Of a DNA stretch of 64,000 nt, positions 1-13,057 are shown one piece after another. Position 1 is the first letter of the stretch. The number at the start of each line of letters is the position of its first letter. The position numbers and the translations under genes were made by a program. The notes under the pieces were generated by a model. The model made no database searches, was not told the DNA's origin, and worked only from the letters and a program-made list of their open reading frames with translations. Source of the DNA: Dipteris shenzhenensis (Eukaryota; Polypodiophyta; Polypodiopsida; Gleicheniales); NCBI GenBank assembly GCA_047967505.1, contig CM106541.1. One strand, given 5' to 3'.

Positions 1-2170
1 AAGATTTGACCAAGAACCAACCACTTGATAGGCTAAAAGACTTGAGTGTAGAATTAATTCCAAGACCACACCTAATAAATCACCTTATAGAGTGAGAAAA
101 GCCACAATAGGACACGATTCATAAGCAAGTTCATAAAATCTTTGAGAAACTAAATAAGGCACTTAATTTAGATCATATCTTAGTGATTCCAAATTTCAAA
201 TGCCCTTTTAGCTGAAGCAAAAATCAGTGGCAGTTATATTGGAGAAAATATTTTAACAAAATGGTCATGTAGATACATATGAGTACGATATTGAAACATG
301 TGGGTTTTATTATGATGTGTATGAATTAGAGTTGCTTATAGTGGGTTTTACTATGATGTATGAATCGGAGTTTCTTATAGTGATCCATGCACTATATTGT
401 GCAAGCGTTGTCTTCTAGGAGGTCATTTTCTCATTCAGATTGGCTATCAAAATATCCATTGTTTCCTTACACAACCATTGGTAAAGTAAAAGAATTTGCA
501 CTGAGAAAATATCCTCTATGATTTAGTTCTACATTCATCATAAACCTATAAAGACATTGTTGCTGCAAATGATTTCTCATGCAAACCACAAGTACATGCA
601 ATTTTAGAAGTCCATCATGAAAAGATGGATTTATCACTGTGACACAAAATTGGGGGTTTGGTTTTGGTCACGTCTCAACCCACGTATGGAAGAAGAGAGA
701 GGAGATCGAGGCATTAAATGAATCCTAAAGAGATGCTTACTTTCTATCTCCTCAAATCAAAACAAAGATATAGACATCAAAGGTGAGGTTGTACTCTAGC
801 ATTGGAAATAATAAGGGATGAGGAGAAGCATTTATTTGAGCTAATCGGTCAACTCCAAAAGTAAGGGCGACGAGCCTTTGCTGAAAGAATGTCTTGTGAC
901 TCAACACAATGTGAAATGATGTGAAACGCGTAAATTGATAAGGCCTGTTCATTGGATGATTAGGACAAAGCATTTTCAATCTCACACAGAACCCGAGAAA
1001 AACCCATATAAAAGGCAAAATTATAGAGAATGGCACACTGTATGGACAACCAGAGTTGGGTGGCACATATCAGAAAGTGATTCAACTACATGGAAGACAA
1101 ACCATCTGAATAAAGAGATGAATTGATAGATCACTAGAACCTCTCATTAAGAATGAAAATTATAGAACCTTAGATATTTACTAGATCTTTACATCCCATA
1201 TAAGAAGAACTAAATTTGGACCATTGAACTAAAACAATCGTGAACAAGAGACCCAATTACTCACATAACAATAACTTTTATAACTTTGCTTAGAACAGAG
1301 ATCTAAATACAAGCATATAGATCCAAAAAATACCAAGATTTTGATATAAGCTTCATGTAAACAAGATTTATGACCATTTTACGAAAGACTGTCAAAACTA
1401 TCCATACCCAAGCTACAGTTTTGGGAAGGGGCAACGATTTCTTTCAGTAGAGAGTATCTTCCAAGATACATAGAAAATTGAGGTTGCCCAAGGGAGAAGA
1501 GAGTACCCTCATAACAGATCTGAAGATAACTCACACGCATATTAAGCATTGAAGCAAGGAGAAAGGAGATGGATAAGAATGAGGAAAAGGAAGCATAAAC
1601 TTTATTCAAGACATCCAAAGCAAAGAGAGGGGTACAAAAGGGAGAGCCTAATGCTCTAAGGAGAGTGGAAAGGAAGGACAAGATAGATACAAAGTGATGG
1701 CATAGCTACAAAGAGAGAAATGGGAGATTGAGAAGGAGGAGAACGACTCCTTTTATAGAGCAATTCTCACCCTCGTTCATCTTGTTATATTTCCAACCAA
1801 TAATTACCTTCATTCCTTGGTGACATCAGGACACGGGTCACCATCAAATGTCCTTTTGGGAGCATTTTGAAAAGTGTCCCATCACAAGATGCTCATGGCT
1901 CTTAAAATATTGAGAGAAAGTCAAGTCTTCCACATGGACCCCATGGGGACCCTCTCTTTTCCACACGTCAACATCCTCCATATTCCACATAGGAATTCTA
2001 GAAGGACTCCTCTTAACATTACACTCCTCCACATGACCTCCATGTGCTTGGCATGTCTCTCCATATTAATTTAGTGCATTATGGAGTCCATGTAGTCATT
2101 TGGCCCACTCAAAGTACATGACTCATCTTTATCCACCACGAGGAATGAATTGGGGATGTGGCTACTCGAT
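1..2170. other. Intergenic, no gene recognised
   Basis: No reading frame here resembles a family I know. The short open frames on both strands have no conserved motif and no codon-use signal. The only structure seen is a small 41-bp tandem repeat near base 300. The stretch around 1560-1800 is purine-rich and could be decayed LTR sequence, but no partner copy was found in the window. Confidence 0.6.
300..380. repeat. Two-copy 41-bp tandem repeat
   Basis: A unit beginning GTGGGTTTTA occurs at 300 and again at 341 with a few mismatches and a small indel. It is a local duplication with no coding role that I can see. Confidence 0.6.
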
Positions 2171-2179
2171 ATGATGATT

Positions 2180-3110
2180 TTCTCTTGTAAAAATGGTTCA
2201 TCCCTTTGTTTCTACTCTTTTTAACCCTGAACCTTGTAAATCCATGGGGAGTCCCCTGTGGAAGTCCATTTGGGGAGCTTTTAAAGAGATTAAAGCCTAT
2301 ACCCTCTTCACTGGTAAAGGTAAGTTCATGTTAATTGATTCTATCTAGGTCTCCTCCATTTTTAGATTTGCTACTTTAACAGATGAGCAATTCACAGTTG
2401 CAGCTAAGTTGTTTAGGAAAGGGCTTCAAACTTGGGGTTAGCTGTGAAGTAGAGAACATATTAGATGGGAATCATGGCTTGAAATTAGAAGAGAGTTCTC
2501 TCTATCCAACCAATAGCAAGGACTGATTATGGCAAGATTGGTGGAACTCTGGCAAGGAGAGGTGACTTGGAAGGGAGGTTTAGTACTGTGCACACACAAG
2601 AAGTTTAACTGGGTGGGATGCTTCTCCTTATTACCCATCCCAACTCCTGAGGATCTATTTAGAACTCTTAATAGGAGATGAAAGTTGAATGATGATAGAA
2701 CCAAATGGTACCATAGGTTCCACAGAATTTAGACTAAGAGTGTGCCTGAGAAAATGTCTTGTCTTGCATGGCTAATACTTCATAAATAGTGTATGAGATG
2801 CATAAACCCTATTGAAGATGTCTTCCACCTATTTGTTGCCTGTCCTCATGCCAAGAAAGTATGGAAATTTATCCAGATAGAATATGGTGAACTTGTTAAT
2901 TGGAAAGGTATTCTATTAGGAGATGCTTGTAAGATAAGGCATGAGCCTTGGTTTATAATAAGGACCCATGCACTCTGGTTCATTTGGATATCTAAGAATA
3001 ATTTCCAATTTAATCATACAGATATTTCTATTGGTGCTATGTTTGCTGCATAGTGGAACAGGAAAAAAGAAGAATTGACTTCATCATTAGTGCATATAAT
3101 CTTGAATATC
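2180..3110 (+). mobile_element. LINE 3' relic with zf-RVT domain
   Basis: The clearest part is 2740-3053, where translation gives MRCINPIEDVFHLFVACPHA followed by a W-rich stretch. This matches the layout of the reverse-transcriptase zinc-binding domain (zf-RVT) at the C-terminus of plant LINE ORF2: a Cys, then E-D-x2-H-L-F-x2-C and a Trp about seven residues on. Upstream, 2200-2780 gives interrupted peptides in the same sense that fit the region between RT and zf-RVT, with several stops and shifts. The RT catalytic core is absent, so this is a 5'-truncated, long-dead copy. The plus-strand frame ends at a stop at 3051-3053. Its family-level identity is fairly firm; the clade is not resolved. 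Confidence 0.65.
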
Positions 3111-4653
3111 AAAGGTTAAGTGCAGATATTGCTAGACACAAGCTTTCCTGATTTATTTCAAATGATCATGCAAAGATTCCTCCTTTTCTTCAAAGAAGAT
3201 TTGCCACAACTGGTGAACTCCTTCCCTCTTCCCCAGGTCCAACACCTCATGCCTCTACAAGCAAAGTTCCCTCTACTTTTGTTGCTATTGGTTCCATACA
3301 GGTTACCTCTAACTTTGGGAGCCTCTCCATCAACTCCCTTCCAAACAAGTTGCCTCTCCAAGAGCCAAAACTCAGATCCATGGCTCTGGCTCTTCTACAC
3401 AAAACACTCCTATCCCTACTAATGTTACCCAGCTATCATCCATGTCTATTGACCCTCTACAGGGCTTCTTTGCTACTCATGGTCATTCTTCTGACACTAT
3501 TGTTGCCTAGGGACACTCTTCAAACACCTCAGCCGCTACTGCCTCAGATGCTCAAGAAGATACTTTCAGCTTCTCATCTCATTTTTGAGATGCTTGCTAT
3601 AGGAGTATATACTTTTGTTGATCCTCAGGATGAAAGGGCTATGCTAGCCACAACAAACACTTTTGGTTCTATCTTTTTTGGATGTATGACATGATATAAA
3701 TTAATAAGTATACTACTTTTTTTTGCCCAAAAAAAAAAAAGCCCATGACCACCTAACATCCAACGTACCTCACTGTCTGCCGCCGAAACCCACCTAAAAC
3801 CTAGGGCTACCCCCAATCTTGGACCTCCTCAATTGTTGTAAGAAAACCTTTGGTCCAGTTTTTAAAAAACAATAATAAAATAAATTGTTTGAACGGTTTA
3901 ATATCATAAGGACTAAACATCGAGTGAATTGAAGTCAAATATATCATTGTGATACAACTCTAGGAAATTGCTCCTCTTTATAGAGAAATATCATGTTTTC
4001 ACATCCTTCCTAATACTACCCTTTCCCGAACTGTTTTGTGTTTATGATTTGCAACCAAGCAACAACACCTTCAAGAGATTGTGTGGTTTTTCATCCATGC
4101 GCAAGGAGGCCGCCAAAGACAATAACGGCCCAATGGTGGACACCCGAAAACTCAAGGAAAAGAACACCTCAGTGGATGAAAAGAACCAGACAACTTGAGA
4201 GGATCACAACTCCACAATGCTACCTGACAAAATGCTCAAACACATGAGACTAAAGATGCCTACACCAACCAACAAATGAGGGCTCAAAATAGCAATCAAG
4301 AGACATAAACCTGAATAGTAAATATGTGATGCACACACAAATGTCACATATAATGCACCTCCACCAAGGGCTCCACCTTCAATTGACAATGGATTTTTGA
4401 ATACATACTGGATACTGTAATATACTCATAGGAATAAACAACAAAGACATAGCAACACTGCAATTCAATTCACACTAACATGGGAAAAATAATGTTTGAA
4501 TAAAAAACAGACACAGCAATAGGGCGATTCTATTTACACAAACATAGGAGAAACAAAAAAAATTCCAGGTTCATAAGAGACACATGGCCTTGTGAGAGCC
4601 CATTTTTTGGAAATCCTTCACTCGGCTGAAGCCGTAGAAGCTAACCACAGTCA
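3111..4653. other. Intergenic, no gene recognised
   Basis: Several plus-strand open frames (for example 3120-3422, 3350-3694) are Leu/Pro-rich but have no motif I can name; they may be further decay of the LINE next door. A T-run next to an A-run near 3717-3741 is the only sequence feature. Confidence 0.5.
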
Positions 4654-4805
4654 TCATGCTCCCCAATAGCGATTGTTCCACCGTTAACATTCTATAACCA
4701 ATACACATCAAATCATGCCTAGTTTCAGTAATCATGCTCCCCAAGAGCGATTGTTACACCGTTAACATTATATGACCAATACACATCAAATCATGCCTAG
4801 AGCAT
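4654..4805. repeat. Two-copy 78-bp tandem repeat
   Basis: The unit starts TCATGCTCCCCAA and occurs at 4654 and 4732. The copies differ at a handful of sites and both end near ATCATGCCTAG. Simple tandem duplication in non-coding DNA. Confidence 0.75.
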
Positions 4806-7800
4806 CAATCCTATAGTTAAGTGAACAAGCCACAATAGGAGGTTCACTTTGAAACCGCTATATCAGATAATACAAACTCTACTTACAAATCCAGATGCAA
4901 TTTACTAGAGGAGAGCCCTTTCTCCAGCAAGGTTCATCGTATCTTAATTTGAACCAATAGCTCCAATGCCACAAATGGGTTGACAAGATTTACCTTAACT
5001 TTAAAACAACATTTACTGATTTGGAGAATCATCCAAAGTAGTGAATCACTGGATATCGCTATGTATGACTGAAGGTTGATATAATGCATCATACTTACGT
5101 TCCTGAAGAAAATCCACCTTTGATCTACTCAATCCACAAGGAGCATTGAAAATTCCTTGAGAACTGTGTCCGGATTCCCATAACATAAGTGACCATATAC
5201 AATAAAAGCCGTCACTGATTTGGTTTCTTTTGATGAATAATATCATTAGACATCTATCTTATAAATGTTGAGGGCTTGGCGAAGATTCTGTCATACTTTC
5301 AGACCCATCTTGTTTACAAAGTGGGTCTCTCTCCTGTGACTCTAGCATTACATGAAAGGCACTCCCCTGTCATATTCCAAGTGTGGAAAATGGTAAGACA
5401 TCTCACTAAGTACATATCTGGACAAAGTACATATGTGGACAGCTTCAATCCATAGCTAATAGACCGGTCAATCTCAAAAATCAGGACCATCATGTTGGAC
5501 GTGAAAGAAGACAACAAACTTCAGAAAGTATGGCTTTGGAAATTAGCACCATTGGTAATGTCACCCAAAATGTTGGGTCACCAAATATTATCAAAGCACT
5601 CATATGTTGAACTACTCTTAGGAACAAATTGCTCTCCCCTAACAATCGCAGCAAAACAAAATCCAACTTTGTCAATGTTGGTCTTTTGGTGTTGATGTTG
5701 TGCTGGTGAATTGAAGTTGAAGTCTGTCTACAAGGACAAAGCTGATGTTAAAATCCATTTGACCCTTGAAGTACAGATTGCCATGTATGAAGATAGAGTA
5801 CAACAATTCAGTAAACCATCAGGATCTCTTATAAGGTCATGGCTAAACACAATTGCTGATGAGCTTGCTTTCTCAGATAAAGCAGCACAATGTATAAAGG
5901 CTTCCCATTCATCAATGTCACTTCTTTCTTTCTTCATCTAATCATAGCAGAAACCTACCATAAACTGTTTCCTCAATCAGGAACATAATCCAGACAGGCA
6001 AATAGCTCACACACCATTTCTTCAAGCCTTATTTCCCCCTTAGCACAGCATGCTTGGTTGTGCTAATATGCTTTAATAGCTAATTCCTGGAATATGCCCC
6101 TTGAAAAATTAGTGATATAAAGTAGAGAACTAGAAAAATCATGAATGTAGCATTCAAGAGCAAAACTATTTGAAGAAGAAAAACAATCAGTGGTAGACCA
6201 TGTTCCATCCAATGCTACAAATGCATTTCCATGTGTGCACTTCCACAGCTGACATCATCAGATTCAAATGCAAAAGTGCAATCATTTTAGAGCATATGAG
6301 GAGTTGGACAACATGTAAGAGCTATCATGCATGGTCAAACTGGCAAAAGGGGTAGAAAGCTATGAAAAAGGGACACAATCGTGCAAACATCCCCAAAGAA
6401 AAGCCTCACCTAGTCTCAAAATCTTCACCACAAGTCTCGCATGTGTTTGACAAATTTTTAGAGGCCCCCTGCAATGTTACAGAAATACAAAGGTTATTCA
6501 CTTCCAGAGACACATTGCAATAACAATGACTCAGCAAGGAAACTAGTAAACAAATACACTATACAAGCCTGTGAAACACACCTTCATCTTTTTCCCATTC
6601 ATCAGACTTGTTGCTTGATCCCTTTGAGCTATCGCATTATTGGTCACCTTATTGCCTTTAAACTTCCTACTTTCTTTTTTATTGGCAGCTAGCCCACATC
6701 CCATATTTCTCCCCTTTTGAAGGCAACTTGAAAGAAGATCATACTTGCATAGACCATCAAATTTTTTGGATTCATCAACCACAATCCCCACCTCCATAAG
6801 ATAGTACCACCTCAATTGTGAATCAATTATTCCATACATAACATAGTAGTCTTTAAGCTCATGATGGAAAAGTAGAATTCGTTCAACTTAAGACATTTTA
6901 GCATGATGATCATTGTCATTATTATGATCCCAACCAAGAATCTTTTCTTCTTCAAGAGACAACCGTGCATAAACTTTGCATTCTACATACTTGAAGAAGA
7001 TTGTATTAGGGTGTTCTCGAACCAATTGTCTTCTTGCCTCTCAGAGTGAGCTCCACCAATGACATAATAATCATAGACCTTAGTGTCTACATCTAGAAAA
7101 CTACTTTTGTTGGGGCACCACTTAGGATCACAACCATAACCATGAAAGGAAAAATAACTGCATGTGGGATGATCTTCATGTTTTCTTTTCCTAACATGCA
7201 ACCCATGGGATTCTTGACTTTCCAAAGCCTTCTTCCATTTTTCTCGACAAGATCATTGCACCTCGATGTCCTTCACATCGCTTTCAATACGTTCATAGGA
7301 TCTTTCAATTCATTCATAGGATCTTGGCCAGGGTGTATATTAAGGATCCATATAAGCTTTAATTGAAGCATCTCTTTGTTGAGGAGCAGGACGCAAGCTA
7401 TCTTCTTCTTGTCATGCTACTCATAGATGGATTTGAAAGTGAGATTGCCCAGTTCAACTCTCCTATCATAAGGTGCTACATATACACAACCCTTTTGCAT
7501 GTATGAATTTGTGGGCAAATGAGAAAAACTTATGTGCATAACTTACTTGTCAGGAAGATTTTGAACGTAGAGGACATCTTTCCTCTACACCAGATGGAGA
7601 ACTCTTTCCCCCCGTCTTATGTTTTTGGAACCAACTCTATTGTGGACTCCCTACTCTATAAGAAACTGGAGAACTGAGAAGATACTAGGACCATGATGGT
7701 AGACCCGGATCCTATTCAATTGCCACACACTGGCTCCATCACAAAACCAATAGCTAAAGGTACAAGCACTATCCCACTCTTGATTCCCCTATCTTGCCCT

Positions 7801-8847
7801 CCACCAATCGTTTTGGGGCTCTAATTATACACTTGATAATATATGCCTCATGTACAAAGCACCAATGCCTTTAGGCCCATATATTTTGTGTCTACTCCAA
7901 GATGTCAAGCAATCTTCATCTCATCAATGTTGAGGGGAATCTTGCCAGTTGCTTGAGCAGTGAAGAAGATGTTGTTGTAATGTGCAACATGCTTCTCAGG
8001 TTTTCAATTCCTTTCAAAGCAACCTCTGTCTCTCGGAGGTTGTAGAGAAAATTGAGAAGACATCAAATGGAACCAAAGGGGTGAGCCCCCAATGATGGAG
8101 GTGGACATACAATCATCAAATGCTTCTACTTGAACCTATATCGGGTCCTCCTTCTCTTCCCTTGCTTGCTATTTTTTCATCTTGTTGCTTCATCCTCAAT
8201 GGCACCCAACCGCATCTTCATCGACTTTCCCAACATCCATGTCCCATATGTTCACTATCATTAGTGTTCATGGACTCATTCATCATGAAGAATAAACAGA
8301 TGGCAAGCATTGGCAAGCAAGGTGTAGAGGGTCTAGGGAAGCATTGGGGAGGCTAGGGTGATGGAGTTTGCATGTGGCCTCTAGAAAAGATGTAGGCTAT
8401 TATAGTGCTATACGACGTTGTGAAAGAAAATTAAGGAAATGTAGTTTTCATCTATGTGGAGTAGAAACTACACACATATTTTTGGAGGAATTTAAAACTA
8501 TAGGATTGATTCCATGTGGCTTAAGGAGAACACTATACTGCCTGCCTAGACATGGGCATTGTTTGACACTTTCTTGATACTTTTTGAAAAATGATGTGTC
8601 AATATCCTAGAATTAATATTGATATTACCATCAAATTTTGGGAGGAGGGGGATGCATTCATCCATGCTTTGTATTTTTGCTAGCAAAACTCTTTATTTGT
8701 TCACATTTTTGCTAGCAAATCTTTGACAAGGTACTTTGTGGGCTTTCGCTAGCTTATCTTCATTATTGATTTACTCGTACCTATGTTAATGAAAGTTCCA
8801 CATCCACCAAATATCAATGCACATTAACAATTCCCCTCTCACTTTGC
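4806..8847. other. Decayed sequence; possible minus-strand coding traces
   Basis: No family was recognised. Reading the minus strand from about 8050 to 5700 gives longish peptide stretches broken by stops (for example 6543-6839, 6983-7225 and 5728-5937), more than the plus strand offers. This suggests an old coding insertion in that orientation. I saw no catalytic motif, zinc finger or transposase signature, so I assign no function. Confidence 0.3.
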
Positions 8848-8902
8848 CTTTTCTCCCTCTCCTATCCCCTTCTTCCCTCTCCCTCTCCTTCTCCTTCTCC
8901 TT
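8848..8902. repeat. Polypyrimidine tract
   Basis: An almost pure C/T tract of about 55 bp (CCTCTCC, CTTCTC motifs) in otherwise AT-rich DNA. Low-complexity sequence with no adjoining gene recognised. Confidence 0.7.
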
Positions 8903-8905
8903 ACA

Positions 8906-10084
8906 AGAGGCCTGACACTGTGCCCAATATCTTACATAGTTCCTCTGAGCAGCTCAACAATCGAAAAGACATGTGGTTTTCTTCAAAACCCATCCCATTA
9001 TGTTACTCACCATTCCCAAAGATTCAAGTAAATATTTGTGTATAAAATAGACATTGTTATAATATTTTTCATATTTCTCAGTGAAACTATGTTTTGTTCC
9101 GATCTATTTTTGCCATATTTTTATATAGTTAGAAGCCTTTTTTTTCCTTCGCTCGGACGCTCGGAAGAGTTTGCTCGAAAAATGCTCATCCCCCACTTTC
9201 AATTTTGTTGCTTTGGAAATAACTTGACTAGGCTAGCATTAACACCCTCTAATAGAAACCCCCTGTGGCAACTGTTGTGTCACCTCATTCAAACTACCAA
9301 ACCATTCAACACCCTATACTGCAATCTCCCCCATGATGCCACTTAGTTCCTTGCAAAAGATTTTGGCCACATGCCAAAATTCGATCACTAGATTTCCTTG
9401 GGAGTTGACCACCTTGTTAATGGTTTCTCTACATTTTTTCATTTTGATTGATCACAAAAAAGCTTTTGAAGAGTAGCTGCCTACCGCCAGGCACAATTGT
9501 GGCAGCTCTTAACCCTAGCTGATTTAGCTTCGTCTAGACTCCCTAATACTTGCTAGTTCCTCCTCAACTCCTTTTCTCTACAAAGGCTGTATTGAATATC
9601 TAGCTCTCTCACCTTACTCAATCCCTTGTAGATGGCTGCATTATTTCAGGCATGGGTCTACAAATTCCATAGCCAAATCTTCCTTATGACTGTGTAGAAC
9701 TTATTCAAAATCAAGTACTTATTGTTGAAGTTGAAGAGGATGCAAGGGCCTATCGGAATATTGAATATCCACACCACTAGTACACATGAGGTATACCCCC
9801 TGCACAGGGCCTCTCATCCCTACTTCGAATACATAATACCTGTGAGAGTGCTCTCAATGGAATCGGAATGGAACAGGGTGAGAGGGGGAGAGAGAGCCAC
9901 ACAAGTTTTGGTGGGTGTAGAACACCCTAATCTTCTGTCGTCCATATATATAGGTGTTTGAGTACTGTATATAAATGGGGTTAAGCCACGGCCTTTAACC
10001 CCCACAACCTCAAGCTTGTGTGGCTAGGCACCATTTTTAAAGAGGAATGAATCCTCCTTAGCAAGTGAAAGTGATTTAGTAGCT
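8906..10084. other. Intergenic, no gene recognised
   Basis: Short open frames on both strands show no recognisable family. Nothing repetitive on the scale of this window was seen. Confidence 0.55.
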
Positions 10085-12147
10085 CTTTGAAATCAAGGAA
10101 AAACATATATGGATTTGTGGTTAGAAGGGAAAATATATCCAATAGATCCACAAACTTGTCAAACTCCTCAATTCCATGAATTGACCAACTTAATAAAGTT
10201 CCTTTGTAAGGGTGAGAATGGTTTGTTAGCATATTGCCGAAGGTTGATTCATCATGGAGCAAGTAGCCTTCACAGCCAATATCAATATTTGCTTAATGAA
10301 AGAGACAAAAGGATCCCAATGTTGGAGGCTTGGAATCAACATTTGGTATCATCTCTGCAAGCTACAGGTGTTCAAATGTTTGTATATGATGGCATACAGA
10401 AGAAAACTCAAGAATTATAGGTAAAGGTTCAAACATTAGATGCTTAATTGGGAGAGAGCACTATAAATGTAATTCAGTTACAAATGCAAAACATAGCTTT
10501 AAAGGATGAGATCAAAAAGTTAGAAAAAAAATTCATTCATGAAGGATAGTCCAATGGGTTCAAGACTATGTAAGAGGAAACTGCATCCAATGGATGAAAT
10601 ATCCAAGAAAAGTGGTCACTGTAAGTGTCGAGTAAGAGCATGTAGGAATGTTTTAGAACTCATATCTATCCATGATGAACACTATGGTGATATGGGTGAA
10701 GTGTTTACGAAAAAATGTTGGAGTTTGTTATACAACATCCAAAATTCAAATGTCTAAAATCAGAGATAACATCTGAGCCAACGAACAAAATTGTGGAGCA
10801 TTTCAATGCAACTATTGAACAAGGAGTTTGTGATACTGTAGGGATAAGTAAATGGGCATACTGGCTCATATTTAAGAGCTTAAAAATAGCATGTCTTTCT
10901 ATGGAGCAAAATTTAAAGCCCCGTCTAAACCGACTGATGTTGATAAGGCCAGGCATGCACTCAATTTGGGTGTACTTGATTTAGTCAGTGAGCCCCAGCA
11001 TGTATGTAGTACACTAACTTTGAAAACAAAGGCTCGAGAGTCTAAAGAATTGGAATTGACAGTTAACAACAACTTTGTGATGGATGTTTAAAGAGTTCTA
11101 CAAGCCTTAGTGAAGTTTTATGATATGCCTATGGAGGAATGCAATGGTACTCTAAAGATTATACTAAAGATTGATGAAAGTGAGGTGGTGAAAGGTCAAA
11201 AATGAGAAAGAGCTAGTTTGACAATGATGAATAGAATAATGGACCTTGAAGTTGAACTTGATGATGCAAGACAGTTCAGTGTGCAATCAAAAAAGAGGAT
11301 TTGATGGTTGGTTGCCTTTAAGGTATGATGGAAATTTGAATTTTAATGCAGTAATGTAAAAAGACTTAAAATATTTTGAAATAACATGTGAGTTTTTTTT
11401 GTAGGTGCCAAAAGAGTCACATTCAATTTTGAAGTGGTTTTTTTACCAAACTAATATCCCAAGTGTGATCAAAGGTCATAAAAATGGTGAGCTACTTAAA
11501 GTTCAGGGCTATGGATCCTATAATGTAGAATGGCATCTAGCTACTAACCTCAAGACTATTAAATGAATGTTTAATGTGGCACATGGAGAAAATACATGCC
11601 ATCCTTGTCCACTGTGCATGCAAACAAGAGTACCTACAAAGGGTGGTAAAAAGAATCAAAAGTAATTGGCCTCTGAAATTGTAGAGATAGATCGAACTAA
11701 GGCACTGGATAAGGATGCTTAGAGAAAGATCGATCATGGAGCTCAATTCTCGAAATTCCTCTTGAGCGAGTACACATTTGTGGTCTTCATGCTATTGTGA
11801 GAATAATTAAAAAGTTGGTGCATCTGTACATCATTCATGCATATAACTTGAAGCCCCAATAAGAGAGTGAGAGGATGATTGCAAGAATTGAAAAGGTTCT
11901 TTCAGATATGGGACTACACTCTAGACAAGTAAAGATTACAAAAGATGAGAAAAGATATGGAAAAACAGGCAATGTTCCTTGTAATCGAAGCTTTGGTGGT
12001 GTCAAGGCTTTAAAATTCCTTTTTGCAAAGAAGAAGAATGACAAGCTCAAACGTGCTAATGAGTTTGATGTATGGAGAAAGTTACACAATGCCTGTTGTG
12101 AACGAGGGGGGAAGATTGAAAAAGGCTCGAGTGTGATTAGCTCTTGA
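10085..12147 (+). pseudogene. Broken gene of unknown function, possibly transposase-like
   Basis: A series of plus-strand frames, interrupted by stops and frameshifts, appears to come from one long gene. Around 10430-10530 the peptide is coiled-coil-like (heptads of I, L and K/E). At 10715-11090 frames overlap with a shift near 10890. At 11405-11760 the translation gives a V-E-W-H-L-A motif followed about 20 residues later by a C-x2-C-x2-C cluster (CHPCPLCMQ). At 11875-12147 it ends in a Lys/Arg-rich domain. A W/F-x-L-x2-D-x-K-x-[IL] motif followed by a Cys pair is seen in some eukaryotic transposase-like proteins, which is the weak basis for the label; that link is inference. A likely intron sits at 11323-11404. 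At least five in-frame stops (such as those at 11092, 11565 and 11664) rule out an active protein. Confidence 0.4.
11323..11404 (+). other. Putative retained intron in the 10-12 kb pseudogene
   Basis: The interval begins AG/GTATGA and ends with eight T then GTAG/GT, a good plant donor and pyrimidine-rich acceptor about 82 bp apart. Coding-like sequence resumes directly after it. If real, the copy is DNA-derived and not a processed retrocopy. An alternative donor at 11351 would give an implausibly short 54-bp intron. Confidence 0.4.
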
Positions 12148-12917
12148 TAGCTTGGTACCTTTACTACAAAAGAAAAGATTCACAGTGTTGCATTAGTGCT
12201 GTGAATGACTTTAGCTAGAATATGGAGATAGCTTGGGGAAAGAATCATTTCACACAATACATGGTAATCTCTAACTTGGACATTGAGATGTGCATATTGA
12301 ATGGTCCTTTATTTACTAATTTGATTTTCTATTTGGCAGTACATTTTATATGCTCATGCACCATACATGGCATGGAATTATGGAAGCATGGGAGTGTGGT
12401 TGCATGGAAAGATTGCATTGGCAAGCACATTGTGCATATAATATTGTGCATATAATAGAGTAACCCAACATCAGGGTGGTAGAACTAAGTCAAGCCCAAT
12501 GGTTCAATTGGTTCAATGGTGGTATAGGCGTATCAAAATAAGAGTAGCTGCAACACTAGCATTCAAAGAGTCCTTAGTGTCCCATGCAGTGCAAGATGTT
12601 AACGCAGAATGTCGAAGAAGAATATACAACTCATCAAATGCAACATAGAATCATGCAAGGGCACATGTGGGTGGAGACAAATGAAAATGATGGTGTAGAC
12701 TCTTCCAATGTGGATGACCATGCATAAGTTTCACAATTTCTTAGTTATGTGATTTGCAGTAAAGCCAACATATAATGGCCATGAGTTGTAGTAAAAATGA
12801 GAAATGTTGAGTTATTGGATATTAATTATAAGTATTTAGCTCAAGGTTGCACCAATTTTACTCTTTTTAGAGTTTTTATTAAAAACAAGTATTTTTATAA
12901 ATTAGGGTTTTGGGACC
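12148..12917. other. Intergenic, no gene recognised
   Basis: Scattered plus-strand frames (12222-12455) may belong to the tail of the preceding broken gene, but no motif supports that. Nothing else was seen up to the TATA-like element. Confidence 0.45.
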
Positions 12918-12926
12918 TATATAAAA
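12918..12926 (+). promoter_or_regulatory. TATA-like box upstream of H3-like pseudogene
   Basis: TATATAAAA lies about 140 bp before the degenerate start of the histone H3-like reading. The DNA between is pyrimidine-rich, as plant 5' leaders often are. The spacing suits a core promoter. Its presence would argue against a processed pseudogene, but a chance TATA in AT-rich DNA cannot be excluded. Confidence 0.35.
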
Positions 12927-13057
12927 AGAATGGGCTCTCATTTTCATTTCATTGTTTGAAGAGCTCTCCATTCCCACACCACCTCTCACTTACCTTTAAA
13001 ATTTCCACCTTTCTCTCGCACCCTCACCCTTTCTCTTGCATACTCTCTCTATCCCCC

